64,000 bases of DNA from Flaccisagitta enflata (lineage: Eukaryota > Chaetognatha > Sagittoidea > Aphragmophora), in assembly GCA_965153355.1 (NCBI GenBank), contig OZ231127.1, positions 1,736,001 to 1,800,000 of the forward strand, read 5' to 3'. A program made the translations under genes and the position numbers. The notes beneath the pieces are model-generated. The model was given only the letters and a program-made list of their open reading frames with translations. It was not told the origin of the DNA and searched no databases. This document shows positions 47,247 to 59,451 of this stretch, in pieces; the stretch's first letter is position 1, and each line of letters starts with the position of its first letter.

Positions 47247-47415
47247 GGGCGTGTTTCTAGTGAAGACAAAAATGCGCTCATTCCCGCCAGACGCGTTTAC
47301 AGCGTGAACACATATTCATGAATTTCAACGGTACCACAAGGGAATGAGCGAAGTGAGTGAGCGAGCCCATGAAAGTGAAGTGGAGCGCTGCCGAGTGAGT
47401 GAGCAGTAAGATGCG
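47247..47415. mobile_element. B-family MITE, left half
   Basis: GGGCGTGTTTCTAGTGAAGA after TTA, then ACACATATTCATGAATTTCA and GAGTGAGCG repeats. The right TIR is missing. Confidence 0.78.
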
Positions 47416-47960
47416 ATGCCCACAGAGTTTGTTTTAAAAGGTAAGTCAATGGTAAGTAGAAAATGTTTAACTTGCATTAAACTAAGTAGAGACAAAAGTG
47501 GTCCTGTAGCTAGGACAAAAGCATTTGCGCGAAGAGGAACTACAATAATGGTTAGTTCATGTGCACACAAACACACACAACTTCAACATAAGAAATTCAT
47601 GATTTTCAACTCAAGTGTTACAGACCAACCAACGTGATGGGCTGACGGAGGAAGGCTCTTTTGAGTTGCGGGTACGCAAGTGAAAAGAAACTAAACAAAA
47701 TGCCTGAATTCTTACCTGGAAATACTAGTATAGCTACATACATAAAATGGAAAGCTTGCCGCAGCAATTGCCCACATGATGAATCTGACAAAAGTAAAAA
47801 GAGTTATCGGAAAGGAATGGCCGAAAAATCAACAAAGAGGACAAAGAAAGGAAAATAAAGAGCCAACCTCCAGTCTAAATCAAATTCAGCCTCAGGACTG
47901 TATCTCAGCAAATGAAAAAATAACATTCCAGCAAGACTGAAGGTCAGTCACTGAACCAAA
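47416..47960. other. No gene seen
   Basis: A worn A-type hairpin trace lies near 47666 (GTTGCGGGTACGCAAG). Otherwise unique. Confidence 0.45.
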
Positions 47961-47977
47961 GAGAAGGAAAGAATGGA

Positions 47978-48166
47978 AAGAAAGAAGAGAAAGAAAAGAA
48001 AGAAAAGAAAGAAAAAGAAAAAAAAGAAAAGAAAGAAAAGAAAGAAAAGAAAGAAAAGAAAGAAAAGAAAGAAAAGAAAGAAAAGAAAGAAAAGAAAGAA
48101 AAGAAAGAAAAGAAAGAAAAGAAAGAGTGAGAATAGATAGAAAGACAGAAAGAAAGAATGAAAGAG

Positions 48167-48229
<63 letters not shown>

Positions 48230-48288
48230 AAAATAGAAAGAAGGTAAAAAGGAAAGAAAAAAAAAGAAAAGTAAGAAAGAAAGAAAAT

Positions 48289-48372
<84 letters not shown>

Positions 48373-48380
48373 GAGGATGG
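47978..48380. repeat. (GAAAGAAAA)n and (GAAA)n polypurine array
   Basis: A 9- to 10-bp unit alternating AAGAA and AAAGAA occurs to about 48125, then GAAA repeats in two blocks. Confidence 0.95.
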
Positions 48381-48497
48381 AAGAATAAAAGGATAAAAGA
48401 AAATGAAGCATTGAAGAAAAGAAAACCCTTGGAAACCCCTGAGAAAGTGTGTGATACACATAACTTAAACAAAAACCCGGGGAACTGTTACAAAAAA

Positions 48498-48573
<76 letters not shown>

Positions 48574-48588
48574 GAGAAAGAAAGAAAA
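48498..48588. repeat. (GAAA)n microsatellite
   Basis: Pure GAAA run with one GAGA variant. Confidence 0.95.
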
Positions 48589-48847
48589 GGTTAAGAGAAA
48601 ATGAAGCAATTAAGAAAGGAAGAGAGCAAACCAACAATTCATCGTCCTGACTGCGTAGATGAAAAAAGCAAAGCTTCGCCGACAGCAACAATTCTCTTTT
48701 TCCATTGTTTATTTCTCCCTAGAAAGGAATAAAATGAAGAAACCGGCGCAACTGACAGCAACAACACAACTAGCGGCATCTGACGGCGCAACTGACAACT
48801 TGATTATGAATCTTTCGCCAACAAATGACCATTTACTATACCAGAAA

Positions 48848-49421
48848 TACAGTATGTTTCATCTCGACTGTAACATTTCATGACGGTGTAGCTCCAAAAG
48901 TAATAAAGATAATTCAATTCTGTAAAAAGTATCTGAAACATAATACTTAAGCATTTTGTTATTAACAATTCCGACGACTTTTTGAAAAAAATATCAGCCT
49001 TTAAACACATAATGAGCTAGAAAATATGCTATGGGAAAAAGGGTAATTTTGATATGTTGGTGATTATACTGTCTTTCCTTAAATCACTCTTATTTTCAAA
49101 CATTTTGAGCGATTGATGCCAGATTAGTGTCAAATGAGAGAAATTTTGTTGTAGTTTATGAAAAATGAAAGAGAAAAGAAGCCTATTGGTATATAACTCA
49201 GAAATATGAAGAATAAAATAGCATTTTTTGCATTTTTTGCAATCTAGTTAGCTATGTGATAAAAGCATCCAATTTCTGTCAAAAACTCCTAGGAATTGAT
49301 GAACATTAAATGCTAAAGTATCATCTTTTAGATGATTATTATAGAATTGAATTATCTTTATTACTTTGCGTTTGGAGCTAAACCGTCATTAAATATTACA
49401 GTCGAGATGAAACATACTGTA
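48848..49421. mobile_element. S-family TIR element with TA ends
   Basis: Ends TACAGTATGTTTCATCTCGA and, mirrored, TCGAGATGAAACATACTGTA. Pairing continues inward (ATAATTC near 48910 against GAATTAT near 49352) for about 80 bp. At 574 bp with TA-type ends it resembles Tc1/mariner MITEs. No transposase. Confidence 0.85.
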
Positions 49422-50076
49422 GTAAGCTCAGGGAGAAAATGAGAGTAAGAGACTCTAAAGGCTTTGTGGTATCTTGGTTGGCTCTGAGGGTCCTGTTGGC
49501 TATTATCCTGACAGCCTCTTTACAAGGCTTCCTTCGTACAGCTTTCCGAACTTCCCAAAATTTCTCCCCACAGCCATTCAAGTCACATGCCCTTACCCCC
49601 CAATAATTCAATTTCCTACCCCATCTTTCTATCCTAACTCCCACTCTCCCCCCATCTTTACAGTAACATGATTGACTGATTCTCCATGTTGATGCAAACC
49701 TTCAAATCCTTCTCCTCCAGCCATACCTCCCATTCCTCACTTATGACTGACAACCTGCCCCAACCTCCACTCCCACCCCCCCTCTTTCGAGATACGTGAT
49801 CGTCCAATTCTCAATGTGAACATAAACTCCCTTTGTCACATGACATTTTGGTCTGAAAGGAACTCGCATTGGCGCAGTGGTAATAATGATTTGGTGACAG
49901 TGGACCAATATTTTGACCCGGCTTTGTAGCGTCGGGAATGAAGGACGAAAACCAATCCTAAATAAACAAAGTGTTGTCTTGTAATCCTTGAAATAAAACG
50001 GAATTACAAGATATTTGGGTGGCTACCCAAGAGGCTTGATGAATGATTGTTTTTGAATCAGATACCATCTTGGCCA
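49422..50076. other. No gene seen
   Basis: Unique DNA with short open frames. Confidence 0.5.
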
Positions 50077-50614
50077 TACTATCTTCGTCAAAAAATCTTT
50101 ACTCATGTTTTAACTAATATCTTTAATTATACTGGCTTGATCTTTAAAAAATTAGTGACCCAGTTAAAGCCCATTAAATTTGCAAGGAATCTACGCAAAC
50201 CGCATCACTGTAACTCAATTTGTTCAAAAGTTATTCAACTTTGAATGAAATAGTTCAATTTGCATCTGTCATTTCTACACTATCTCTTAATGATATCATT
50301 TCATTATTCATTAAATCAATACTAAACGCATTGACAAAGATAGATGCAGTTTGCGTAGACTGTTTGCAAATTAGAAGGGCTTTATTTATGTCACTAATTC
50401 TTCTATGATTTGATCAGTCTCTTTGGAACTTTGAGTCTAAATGTCAAAAAAAGGTGTCGACAATATGATGAGAATGGTCTGGAAGGCCATCAGCTCAGAA
50501 TACCTTAAGAAGCTCTTCAAATTGCTTCCCCGACAAATGGCGGCCGTGATTCAGTCAAAAGCCCTTTAGATGAACTATCTTAAAAGAGTAAAGATTTTTT
50601 CGGCAAAGATAGTA
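50077..50614 (+). mobile_element. L-family element carrying a transposase tail
   Basis: Ends TACTATCTTCGTCAAAAAAT and, mirrored, TTTTTTCGGCAAAGATAGTA, about 30 bp of TIR beginning and ending in TA. Inside, next to the right TIR, are 35 codons matching a Tc1-type transposase C-terminus. It looks like an internally deleted autonomous element and links the transposase-less L copies to Tc1/mariner. Confidence 0.85.
50465..50569 (+). pseudogene. Tc1-type transposase, C-terminal remnant
   Basis: The frame reads MVWKAISSEYLKKLFKLLPR then QMAAVIQSKAL and stops. This follows the Tc1-family C-terminal pattern (W-x-x-I, then E-Y-x-x-x-L, then a Pro-Arg pair, then A-V-I-x-x-K). An NLW-like approach may be present near 50418 in a shifted frame. 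The DDE catalytic region is absent, so it cannot encode an active enzyme. Confidence 0.65.
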
Positions 50615-50685
50615 ACAATAAGAACAGTAGGTGAATAAGTTGGTTTATTTACTAGAAGTGAGCAGCAAACATATCAGACTGCATC

Positions 50686-50970
50686 TAATATTTAGTATGA
50701 CCATGTTGGGCATCCATCATCACCTGCATTCACTTTGGCATTGACTCGTATAGAGCTTGGAGGTACTCTGGAGTGAAGTTGTTTCAAACCATTTATGCAA
50801 TTCATTTTAGCCCTGCTTTGCATGTTGTTTTCCCCTGTTTCTGCAGGTTTTCCGTTTGAATCCTTCAGTTCTCGATTGGATTGAGATCCAAATTGATCTG
50901 GGCTAGCCCTGGACGAGCTTAAGTCGTCGATCTCACAGTATATTTGGCGCAGTGTGCCAGTGCACCATTC
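50686..50970 (-). pseudogene. Tc1-type transposase, decayed 3' part
   Basis: Read on the minus strand across frame changes: NGALAHCAKY near 50968-50940, like the D-N-A-P-x-H-x-A-K catalytic block; DLNPIEN at 50888-50868, the hallmark after the second catalytic Asp; and near the end FTPEYLQALYESMPK, a stop, then MQVMMDAQHGHTKY and the final stop at 50686-50688. Spacing and order match the Tc1 family. Several frameshifts and stops show it is dead. It lies 72 bp outside the L element at 50077-50614 in the opposite orientation, so it is a separate relic. Confidence 0.85.
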
Positions 50971-51946
50971 TCCATAAACTAAGAAAGATTTGCCCAACCA
51001 CACTTGCAAAAAGCAAATGTTTTACTCATTTGGCTCTCATTTCAAAATGAATGAAGATACAGGAACCAGTTTGGTCTCATTTGATAGATTTTTCTAAGGT
51101 GCAAATTTCGAAGAAAAAAATCATCTCTCTGCGATTAGAGTTAAGCGAGTTTAAAGCCGTTCTTAAGTTTATGGCCAAAATGGTATCTAGTTAATCATAT
51201 CTTTGGTTTCTTAATTATGAAACAAAATGGACAAGCAGAGGATGTTTGATCAAGAAACCCCCACAGCGACACAAAATAGACTAAACATTGGATCTTCCAT
51301 ATGTATTGTTGATTGAATAACAACTATCCAATTTTGAGCCAATTGCAACCTTTATAGAACTGCCCCACTGGATATGCATTACCGGTGAGCAAAAGTAGAC
51401 AATATACGCGGCTTGTCAACTGTCAAAACTCGCACGTTGCTATCATATTGACCTACTTTAATTTGGTACACGGATATTGGTTCTTGTGGTTGCAAGACAA
51501 GGCAAAATGACGGCTACCAGGTTTGATACCTCATGAACATTTGTGAAAGGAGAGGAGTAAAATGGAAGAAGCCTTTCTTTATTCAAAGATGTAGTGCCAG
51601 GATAAAACTGATGTTGCTTTGCGTGGTTGTTTGGTAGAAAAACACTTGCGGTTTTTTTAGATTTACTTTTTGCACATAGAAAACACCAATTCAGTCCGAA
51701 CACAGATTAACTCATTAGTCATTATGCTATCATCAGCTGCTGCATTCAATCCACTAGTCAGTGACAAATGTAAGTAAATAAATGCAAGAAACCCCAAGAA
51801 AAAAGCATCCTATTTTCCTTTAACGTACTACTTTTCCATTCCATTTTGCTATCTCAAGTCTCAAGTTTCTCTGAGATTCGATTTCCTTGCTTAGGACTTT
51901 AAATAAAAAAAAACTCAATCCTCCTTTTCTTCCATCATTGCTGCTT
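50971..51946. other. No gene seen; possible remainder of the Tc1 relic
   Basis: The upstream part of the decayed minus-strand transposase should lie here, but I cannot read a convincing N-terminal domain. Confidence 0.4.
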
Positions 51947-52070
51947 CTTCTTCTTCTTCTTCTTCTTCTTCTTCTTCTTCTTCTTCTTCTTCTTCTTCTT
52001 CTTCTTCTTCATCTTCATCTTCTTCTTCTTCTTCTTCTTCTTCCTCCTCCTCTTCTTCCTCTTCTTCTTC
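51947..52070. repeat. (TTC)n microsatellite
   Basis: A TTC run with CATCTT and CCTCCT variants. Confidence 0.95.
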
Positions 52071-52154
52071 ACCATTGCTTCTTATCTTTAACTTCCACGC
52101 CTCTTTGCGTTTTTTGTTTCATTGTTTTTTTTTTTTTTTTTGTTCCCTTTTTTG

Positions 52155-52240
52155 GTTAAGATGCCTGCACACATGTCTGTATAAGAGGCTTCGTCTGTCC
52201 ATCTGTCCGTGGTCTGTTCTTTGGTACAAAGATGTCTGTA
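52155..52240 (-). mobile_element. C/A-type fragment
   Basis: AGATGCCTGCACACATGTCT then GTATAAGAGGCTTCGTCTGT and CCATCTGTCC match the hairpin side of these families. The other end is missing. Confidence 0.5.
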
Positions 52241-52375
52241 GTAAGATAACATCACCTCTGATTAATGACATAGGACATAGGACATTGGACATTGGATCAG
52301 ACTAGTATGAGAGTGAGATCGTGGAAGTGGATGCATCGTCTTCGTCACCTTGCCCCAAAGCACTTCTTCCTCTTC

Positions 52376-52986
<611 letters not shown>

Positions 52987-53109
52987 TCATGGATGTAACA
53001 ATCATTATACAAAGATCCTATTTAAAAGTCATGATCTATATGTCAATGGCCAAATTAAATAAATTTTTGAATGCAAATGTAATCCGTCTGTGTGAAAACA
53101 TATAGATTT

Positions 53110-53240
53110 CGACCATCCAGCAAGGGCATAAGTGAGCTAAGCGCTGTGGCTTGAGTGAGCAGTGGTGCGAGCGAACGCACGTAGCGAGCGACCGCTTGAC
53201 CTTTTTCAAAACGCGATTGTCTGTGACTAGAAACGTGCCC
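53110..53240. mobile_element. B-family MITE, right half
   Basis: GAGTGAGCAGTGGTGCGAGC, CGACCGCTTGACC and CAAAACGCGATTGTCTGTGA lead to the end CTAGAAACGTGCCC followed by TAA. The left half is missing. Confidence 0.78.
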
Positions 53241-53362
53241 TAAGCCGTCACATTTGATCACAAGAAAAAACGAACTTGAAAAACGCCTAATAAAAGACAT
53301 CAAAGAAAAGATTCGCAAAAGAAGTAAACCAAACAATGCAAATAAAAGCCGGCCATTTGAGA

Positions 53363-53971
53363 TACAACCTTGGAAATAAGTATACCGACAACTTCAACTA
53401 AAGATATCTCCGCTTCTAGAAAGGCTAGAAACTTTTAAAAAAAAAGAATTACTCTTTGTCAAATTATCTTCTGAGTGAATGCAATCTGGTTCTTGTAGCT
53501 CTAACCATTTAGAAATGGCAAGCAAAAGAGTAAAAACATTCCTTTTCCAAAATGCGAAAAAAATCAAGAATGAAGAAGTCAATTTTTTACTGGGTTTCTA
53601 TTAAAGATATCTTGGCTTCTAGAAAAGCTAGAAACTTTTGTAAAAAAGGCTAAATAATCTTCATCAAAAACTCTTAAAGCTGAGCGCAATATGGTTTCTG
53701 TAGCTTTAATCGTTTAGAAGTTACAAGCAAAACAATAAACCTATATCCAGAATGATTGGTTCAGCAAGTTTTTTTAAGAGATGTGAAACTAAATCATTCT
53801 GAACAAAATAAAAAGCTGTCTAGAGTGCATGAATTATGGAAAACTTGAATCATCTGTGAGGTAAAAACATCATACAACGACTTATCACTTTCATTGAAAT
53901 GTTTTAGTCAATTTCTAGTAAATTAATCAATAAATTGTTTAGGTGTCGGTATACTTTTTTCCAAGGTTGTA
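53363..53971. mobile_element. L-related Tc1-type MITE, copy 4, with internal duplication
   Basis: Ends TACAACCTTGGAAATAAGTA and, mirrored, ACTTTTTTCCAAGGTTGTA. The TIRs continue TATACCGACA, a typical Tc1-type subterminal phrase. Two diverged tandem copies of about 205 bp (starting AAAGATATCTCCGCTTCTAG and AAAGATATCTTGGCTTCTAG) fill the interior. Confidence 0.85.
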
Positions 53972-53984
53972 GATTCAATAAGAA

Positions 53985-54285
53985 AACAACAAGCTCCATC
54001 GGGCCATTATGCCTCCAGACTGTGTTTCTACATGGAGTGAATTTTTTTACGTATTTGATACAAGAAAAGACAAAGGGATAAATAGAAAGACAAGACTGCT
54101 GGAGTTTCTCACAAAACCGTCAAGCGAGCCTCTCAAAATATGTCTTTCGATCGTTTCAATCAACGAATGATCTCGCCGTGGCCAAAATAGCCAAGAAATG
54201 CGATTTTTTCCGAAGGCGTAACAGACCGACGTACGGATTGATGGATTGATAGACTGAGTAACGACCAGACCTTGTTACGGAACAT
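53985..54285 (+). mobile_element. C-family element, diverged
   Basis: CAAGCTCCATCGGGCC, CTCCAGACTGTGTTTCTAC, GAGCCTCTCAAAATATG and CTCGCCGTGGCCAAAATAGC are in the same order as in 24429-24727. The GGAC array is short and the hairpin is lost. Confidence 0.8.
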
Positions 54286-54915
54286 CTGAATATGATACGC
54301 GAATACTGTATAATGTCCCCCTTTCCAACAAGCACTATACATTTCATCTTGTGTCCTGTGATATTATGTAATATTCAAATAGAAATATGGTGCAATGCTT
54401 TTGAAAAAATGGCACAAAACCAAAGTTAGGCTGAGCACCATCAAGTCAGGGGGGGTACGCAGGGTACCTAAACTGCCGGAAGAATTGGTTCCTCCCCTGA
54501 ATTCCATAGAATAGTGTCAATCTAAAAAGAATCCATGGTTAAATCAATTCTTCCGGCTGAAGAAGTTGGAATAAAGTGAGGTCGAACATGTCAACAAGGA
54601 AAGAAAAAAATAATCATCAGCAGTCATCATAACTTCCATCAACAGAGCATTTTGTTGTTCAATTAACTTAATGCACAGAGTGGTCAATCTACACTTCTCT
54701 ACTTTTTTCATAACACTTTAACTCACAACCAACGCGAATCATCTGTAATCAAAGACTAGAAACTGACCAAAGAATTTTCTGATAGTTACTTTTTGATCCA
54801 TAAAATGAAGCATAAGGCAACAAGAAATCTCGAATTCACTCGGTAAAAAATGATGGTACCTTAAAAATGACCTTTACACATCTAAGGCTACGTTCGTCGT
54901 CTGCCATCAAGTAGT
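54286..54915. other. No gene; one short inverted repeat
   Basis: CCGGAAGAATTG near 54476 pairs with CAATTCTTCCGG near 54556, an 80-bp foldback with no other element features. Confidence 0.5.

Positions 54916-54920
<5 letters not shown>

Positions 54921-54976
<56 letters not shown>
54921..54976. repeat. (CT)n microsatellite
   Basis: Pure CT run. Confidence 0.95.
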
Positions 54977-54980
<4 letters not shown>

Positions 54981-55074
54981 GGGTAATAAAGGGACACAGG
55001 AAAGGCGCAAATAAAAATTGTATTGAGAGTAAGAACAAGATTTTGTTTATCTTGTTTTTGTTCGGCGGCAACTC

Positions 55075-55420
55075 AGCGGTACGGCATCTCAGGCTCTGCG
55101 TTGCGGCCTCAGCAGTACGGCCTCTCAGCGGTACGGCCTCTCAGCGGTACGGCATCTCAGACTCTGCGTTACGGCTCTCGGCGGTACGAGCTCTCAGGCT
55201 CTGCGTTGCGGCCTCAGCGGTACGGCATCTCAGGCTCTGCGTTGCGGCCTCAGCGGTACGGCATCTCAGGCTCTGCGTTATGGCCTCAGCGGTACGGCAT
55301 CTCAGGCTCTGCGTTGCGGCCTCAGCGGTACGGCATCTCAGGCTCTGCGTTGCGGCCTCAGCGGTACGGCATCTCAGGCTCTGCGTTGCGGCCTCAGTGG
55401 TACGGCCTCTCAGCGGCGCG
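55075..55420. repeat. 36-bp tandem repeat, about nine copies
   Basis: The unit reads GCGGTACGGCATCTCAGGCT then CTGCGTTGCGGCCTCA. It is GC-rich (about 64 percent) against an AT-rich background. Open frames here follow from the frame-preserving unit. Confidence 0.92.
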
Positions 55421-55545
55421 GTTATCTGAATGGTGCGCCATCCAATCCTTGCCTTCAGGCTTCGGGAACTATTGAGTTAATAATTGAGAAGGGAGGCTCA
55501 CTCCTTTTCGCGATATGTAAAGCTTTGTATGATGAATTCGTGTCA

Positions 55546-55878
55546 CAGGGATTATATAGTTCTATGATCTTTGATTAGTTTCTCCCCCCTGCCTTTGATT
55601 TTCTTCCCCAAGATGCGTTGCGCCGCCTTGCAAAATCTATGATTTTTTTTCCATATAGCAATAAAACAGTGTTTTTTAGGTTGAAATAGTGTTGAATTGT
55701 GTTTTACTGCTCAGTTTTTAATGATTTGGTACTGCCAAAAGTTTTATTTTCCCCAAATTTTCTTTTTTTTTCTCTCTTTTTTCCTTCTTACATTTTTTTC
55801 CCATCTCCAAACCCTTTGATTATTTCCCCCCCTCCCCCACCAGGGGTGGGGGTAATGTAGAACAATACACAGGCCTGA
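55546..55878. mobile_element. G-family hAT-like MITE, copy 2
   Basis: Starts CAGGGATTATATAGTT and ends AATACACAGGCCTG. It shares AAAATCTATGATTTT, the ACTGCCAAAAGTTTTATTTT segment and the C/G-rich hairpin (CCCCCACCAGGGGTGGGGG) with copy 1. Confidence 0.78.
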
Positions 55879-56289
55879 ATTTTAGTGATATCCGCCCTTC
55901 TATCAGTATCAGGGACTGTGATCCACTGCGCAGCCCCTGCTTGCTGTTTTTATGTGCTACACTAAATTCTGTCTTTCAGCTTCCCGCGCTGGTTCCTATT
56001 TTTCTTCATCTTTTTTTTCTTCTGTTTCCTCTTCCTTCTCTTTTGCTTTTTTATATTTTTCTCTTCCTTCAGCAATCTTTATCTTCTTCCGCATTACCAG
56101 GCTGTTTAAGCAGTTGGTTGGTCAGTCATTTAGTCCCTCCTTCCATCGCGGCACTCATCCGTCCAAGCGTCTTTCAAATCAGAATGCCTAAAATCTTTAG
56201 CGATTCTTTTTCACCGCTGCCCCTGCTTACATGCCTAGATGACCGGAAATCACCTTCCTAGAACGTCCAGGGCGTCTGAGTATCTTTTA
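55879..56289. other. No gene seen
   Basis: T-rich DNA with a short TTGGTTGGTCAGTC stretch. Confidence 0.45.
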
Positions 56290-56460
56290 AGGTGGGTTGG
56301 TAGGTTGGTACAGCAAAAACGTGAATAACTGCCCCTGTTTAGCATCAACACTGCCCTGGCCAACCCCATTACTGCTCCTGGCCCTGCTCAGTGCTGACCC
56401 GCATCACAGCCCCTGTCCACCCGCAAGCGACTCCTCATTATTCCGGTACATCCGGCCTTG
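56290..56460 (-). mobile_element. A-family element, degraded
   Basis: A GGTTGGTAGGTTGG array, repeated ACTGCCCCTG / ACTGCTCCTG blocks, CACCCGCAAGCGACTCC and the end CATCCGGCCTTG before TT. Confidence 0.65.
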
Positions 56461-56610
56461 TTTCATTCTTTGAGGGAGTTCTTCCATGTTGAATTCATTT
56501 TGATGTTTGTTTGCCACAAACGATGATGATCCTCTTTTTATGGTCCGCGTCTTGTCTGTCTCTCGTTATTTTTAGTATACAATTCCTCTTTAAAGTTTGG
56601 CAGACTAAGT

Positions 56611-56858
56611 ACCCGTTTCTACACGTGACAATCTCGTTTAAGAAGCGTCACTCAGTCGCTCGCTCTATTTGTTCACTCGCTCCATGATGTTATCCATTGT
56701 TACACTCGTTTGGCTATCTTTCTCCTTTCACAGGCCTGCCCACTCACTTCACTCACTGTCTCATGAAATTGAAACAATCCTTATTGAAACGTATAATTTT
56801 GTGTTCAAGCTGTAAACGCGATAAACGGAAATTTTTGTCATCAATATAAACACGCCCC
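56611..56858. mobile_element. B-family MITE, reverse orientation, diverged
   Basis: Starts ACCCGTTTCTACACGTGACA, has CACTCACTTCACTCACTG inside, and ends ATATAAACACGCCCC. Pairing of the ends is imperfect. Confidence 0.7.
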
Positions 56859-56920
56859 AGATCCGTCAAAAAGTTATAGTAAGACGACCGATATTAGTCT
56901 TAATATTGATCTATCCGCCA

Positions 56921-57531
56921 TACTATCTAAGAAATAAGTATACGGACACCTAACCATCATTTTAACACCTAAACCGCAACAACCAATTCAAAAATGAAAG
57001 CAGATCAACAAACTATGACAAAATATCTTCCCTTCAAGACCAAACAGAGGTCAGTAGCTCAAACTGTTTTCATTTGACAGCGTTTTGAAGAGAAACTGTC
57101 ATTTTACCAAGATCTTATTCTGAGGTTTTCAGTTCAAATCTTCAAAGGACAATTGTGATTAAAGAGCTCTCAAACCTAAACGGATTAACCAAAATCATTC
57201 TGCTTGGCCTTATTAGATCACATTTTTTACAAATTTTTTGACTGTTAAAAAAATTGAAAGCTGCAGTAAAACATATTGCCCTCAAATTATCTAATATGAA
57301 TACAAAACCAAACCGATTAAATGGTTTTTTAGTTGCTTGTTGAAAAATTAAGGATACACTGATTTAGGTTGAAAAACCATAAACCAAACCCTTAGAAACT
57401 CAAAACAGAAGCACATCATAGATCAAAATACCACAAAACTAGAAATTGATTCATTTGAACATACATTTCATTCAGTGAGTGATAAGATTAACTTTTCTCC
57501 AGCTGTCCGTATATTTATTTCCTAGATAGTA
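56921..57531. mobile_element. L-family MITE, copy 3
   Basis: Ends TACTATCTAAGAAATAAGTA and, mirrored, TATTTATTTCCTAGATAGTA, followed inward by TACGGACA on both sides. 611 bp, AT-rich, no transposase. Confidence 0.88.
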
Positions 57532-58287
57532 ACATTATAGCACAAACAATGGGATGTCCATGTAAAATATGCTACGCAAATTGAGGTATTCGAATTCATC
57601 AATTTAGAAATCAGAAATCAAACCACGGAAATCGCAAAAATACAAAATACAAAATCTAAAGGGGAGTTTTGAGTTTCTTCATCTTTGACATTTTCTTAGG
57701 ATTATTGTGAATATGCTTGAGGCTTATGTCACAATCTCTTTTCGACGCAAGAACCCGACTCACCACCACGTCAACAGTGTTACCGCAATGTCTATTGCAT
57801 TGTGACAAGTTTCTATAGTTGGATGACCTTCCTAACTACCCAGATTGCCTTGCCAAACCATTTTTTGTGACTACCCCTACCCCTAGGGGGCCTAAAAATT
57901 AGGTCAAATTGGCCACATTGGCATGTCCGGATTTTGTCCGGACAAGCAAATAACAAGCAAAACCTATCAAAAAATAGATTATCTGATCATTTCTCAGCTT
58001 TTAATCAGTTATCATCAATCCGATGTGATGTACAAAAAAATTTCATCCTACTGCGCAAATGCTAAGTTGTTCAAAAATTGTATTATCATCAAATTTTGAT
58101 CCTACCAATTTTTTTGCTATTTCATGGAAAAATCTCAGTATGCCTATTATCTTTTTTTAAAACTCTGTAAATTCTCAAAGTTAATCACTTTTCAGGTTTC
58201 TATCTAATAGAGGACTACTTGAAGGACATATGCTCCAAATTTCATGCCACTGTGACACCCCAATCCCCCATAATGACACTTTTCTTC
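57532..58287. other. No gene seen
   Basis: AT-rich unique DNA. Confidence 0.5.
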
Positions 58288-58526
58288 AAGCGTGATTATT
58301 CTGCACACCCCCCCAGCTCTTCTGTCACGCTCATGTCACGCTTTAAGTCTGTCACTGTCACGCCATTGTGAAACTGATGATAGAAATTTGGATAACACGA
58401 TGAGAAAGAGCATGAAATTTTGTATTTTCACTGAAAATTTCAGGTCTTAACTCCCAGGCATTCAGCCATAATAAAATTTTCAATGTGATTGGTCAGTAAA
58501 TTGTTGCAGAATAATCACGCTTCAAG
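58288..58526. mobile_element. Small TIR element (about 240 bp)
   Basis: CAAGCGTGATTATTCTGCA at 58288 is mirrored by TGCAGAATAATCACGCTT at 58505-58522. The interior has TGTCACGCTCATGTCACGC repeats. Confidence 0.6.
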
Positions 58527-59451
58527 ATGAATCTTCGTAGTTAATTCTTTGTTATCGGCGCATGTATGCACTTACAGCAAAATAGTAAACCAAAAAAATC
58601 ATGAAATGCCCATATCTTGGAAACCCTTTGAGAGAGACAAAAGATTTTTTGCATGGATCAATACTGTACTGGAACTATTACGAACAGAGCATTTGGTGCA
58701 TCTGGGACACATCTAACCAACCCAACCGGCCCAACCAGCCTACCACCCAAAAATTTAAAAAAATGGCATAACTTTTAAAATATTTGTCCGATTTGGCTGA
58801 AATTTTGCACAGTGGTTCTTTCAGAGAATGCCTACTGAAATTAACCGTTGCCGAAAGATTCAGTAAATTTTTGCCAACTGGCCCAACCAGCCAAAAAACC
58901 TGCTTATAGAGAATTTTCAAAAAAAAATTGAAATCTCAATTTTTTTCAGCAGAATCAGGTCTGATTGAATTCTTGAAATGTGATTTAGTAAAATATTCCC
59001 ATTTTTTTGGTTTTGCTGACTTTAACAACTCAATTTTTGCTTATTTTCGATCATTATTTGTTGCATTTTAGCCTAATTTACATGAAAATCAAGGATCAGT
59101 AACAAAATTCAGTTTTTGAACCATGTTCATATTGACATAAGCTATCTGATTATGAATGTTTTTGTCAAATTTTCCCAATTTTGAAATTGACCTATTTGGC
59201 CATCTCAAAAAGGAGATTATAGAAACAGCCTTGATAGTTTCCTTCATCGTTTTTATCTCCATATCTCTCTCAGTTTGTTCAGCCTTTGATGAGTACGACA
59301 TGAATTTTTTCAGATAATCTCGGACTTGCAAAGCTGCTTTGTTGCAAATTGGGAGCCCCAAATCGGAGACGCAAACGGTTAGCCCAAGTATCATTTGGCG
59401 GCCAAATGACTCTCGATCTCTGTTTGGATGAAGAAGACGCTCATGAATGAA
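58527..59451. other. No confident gene
   Basis: A minus-strand frame is open for about 110 codons here (59089-59440) without repeats, but it shows no domain, start or splice signals I can support. It extends artificially into the A elements to the right. Confidence 0.4.

Noticed and set aside
55023-55475. Repeat protein of 150 codons (Ser-Gly-Ser-Ala-Leu-Arg-Pro)
   Set aside because: It is the translation of the 36-bp GC-rich repeat; a second frame is equally open.
59089-59440. Minus-strand frame of about 110 codons
   Set aside because: No recognisable domain or gene signals; part of the longer frame is A-element sequence. Kept only as a note.
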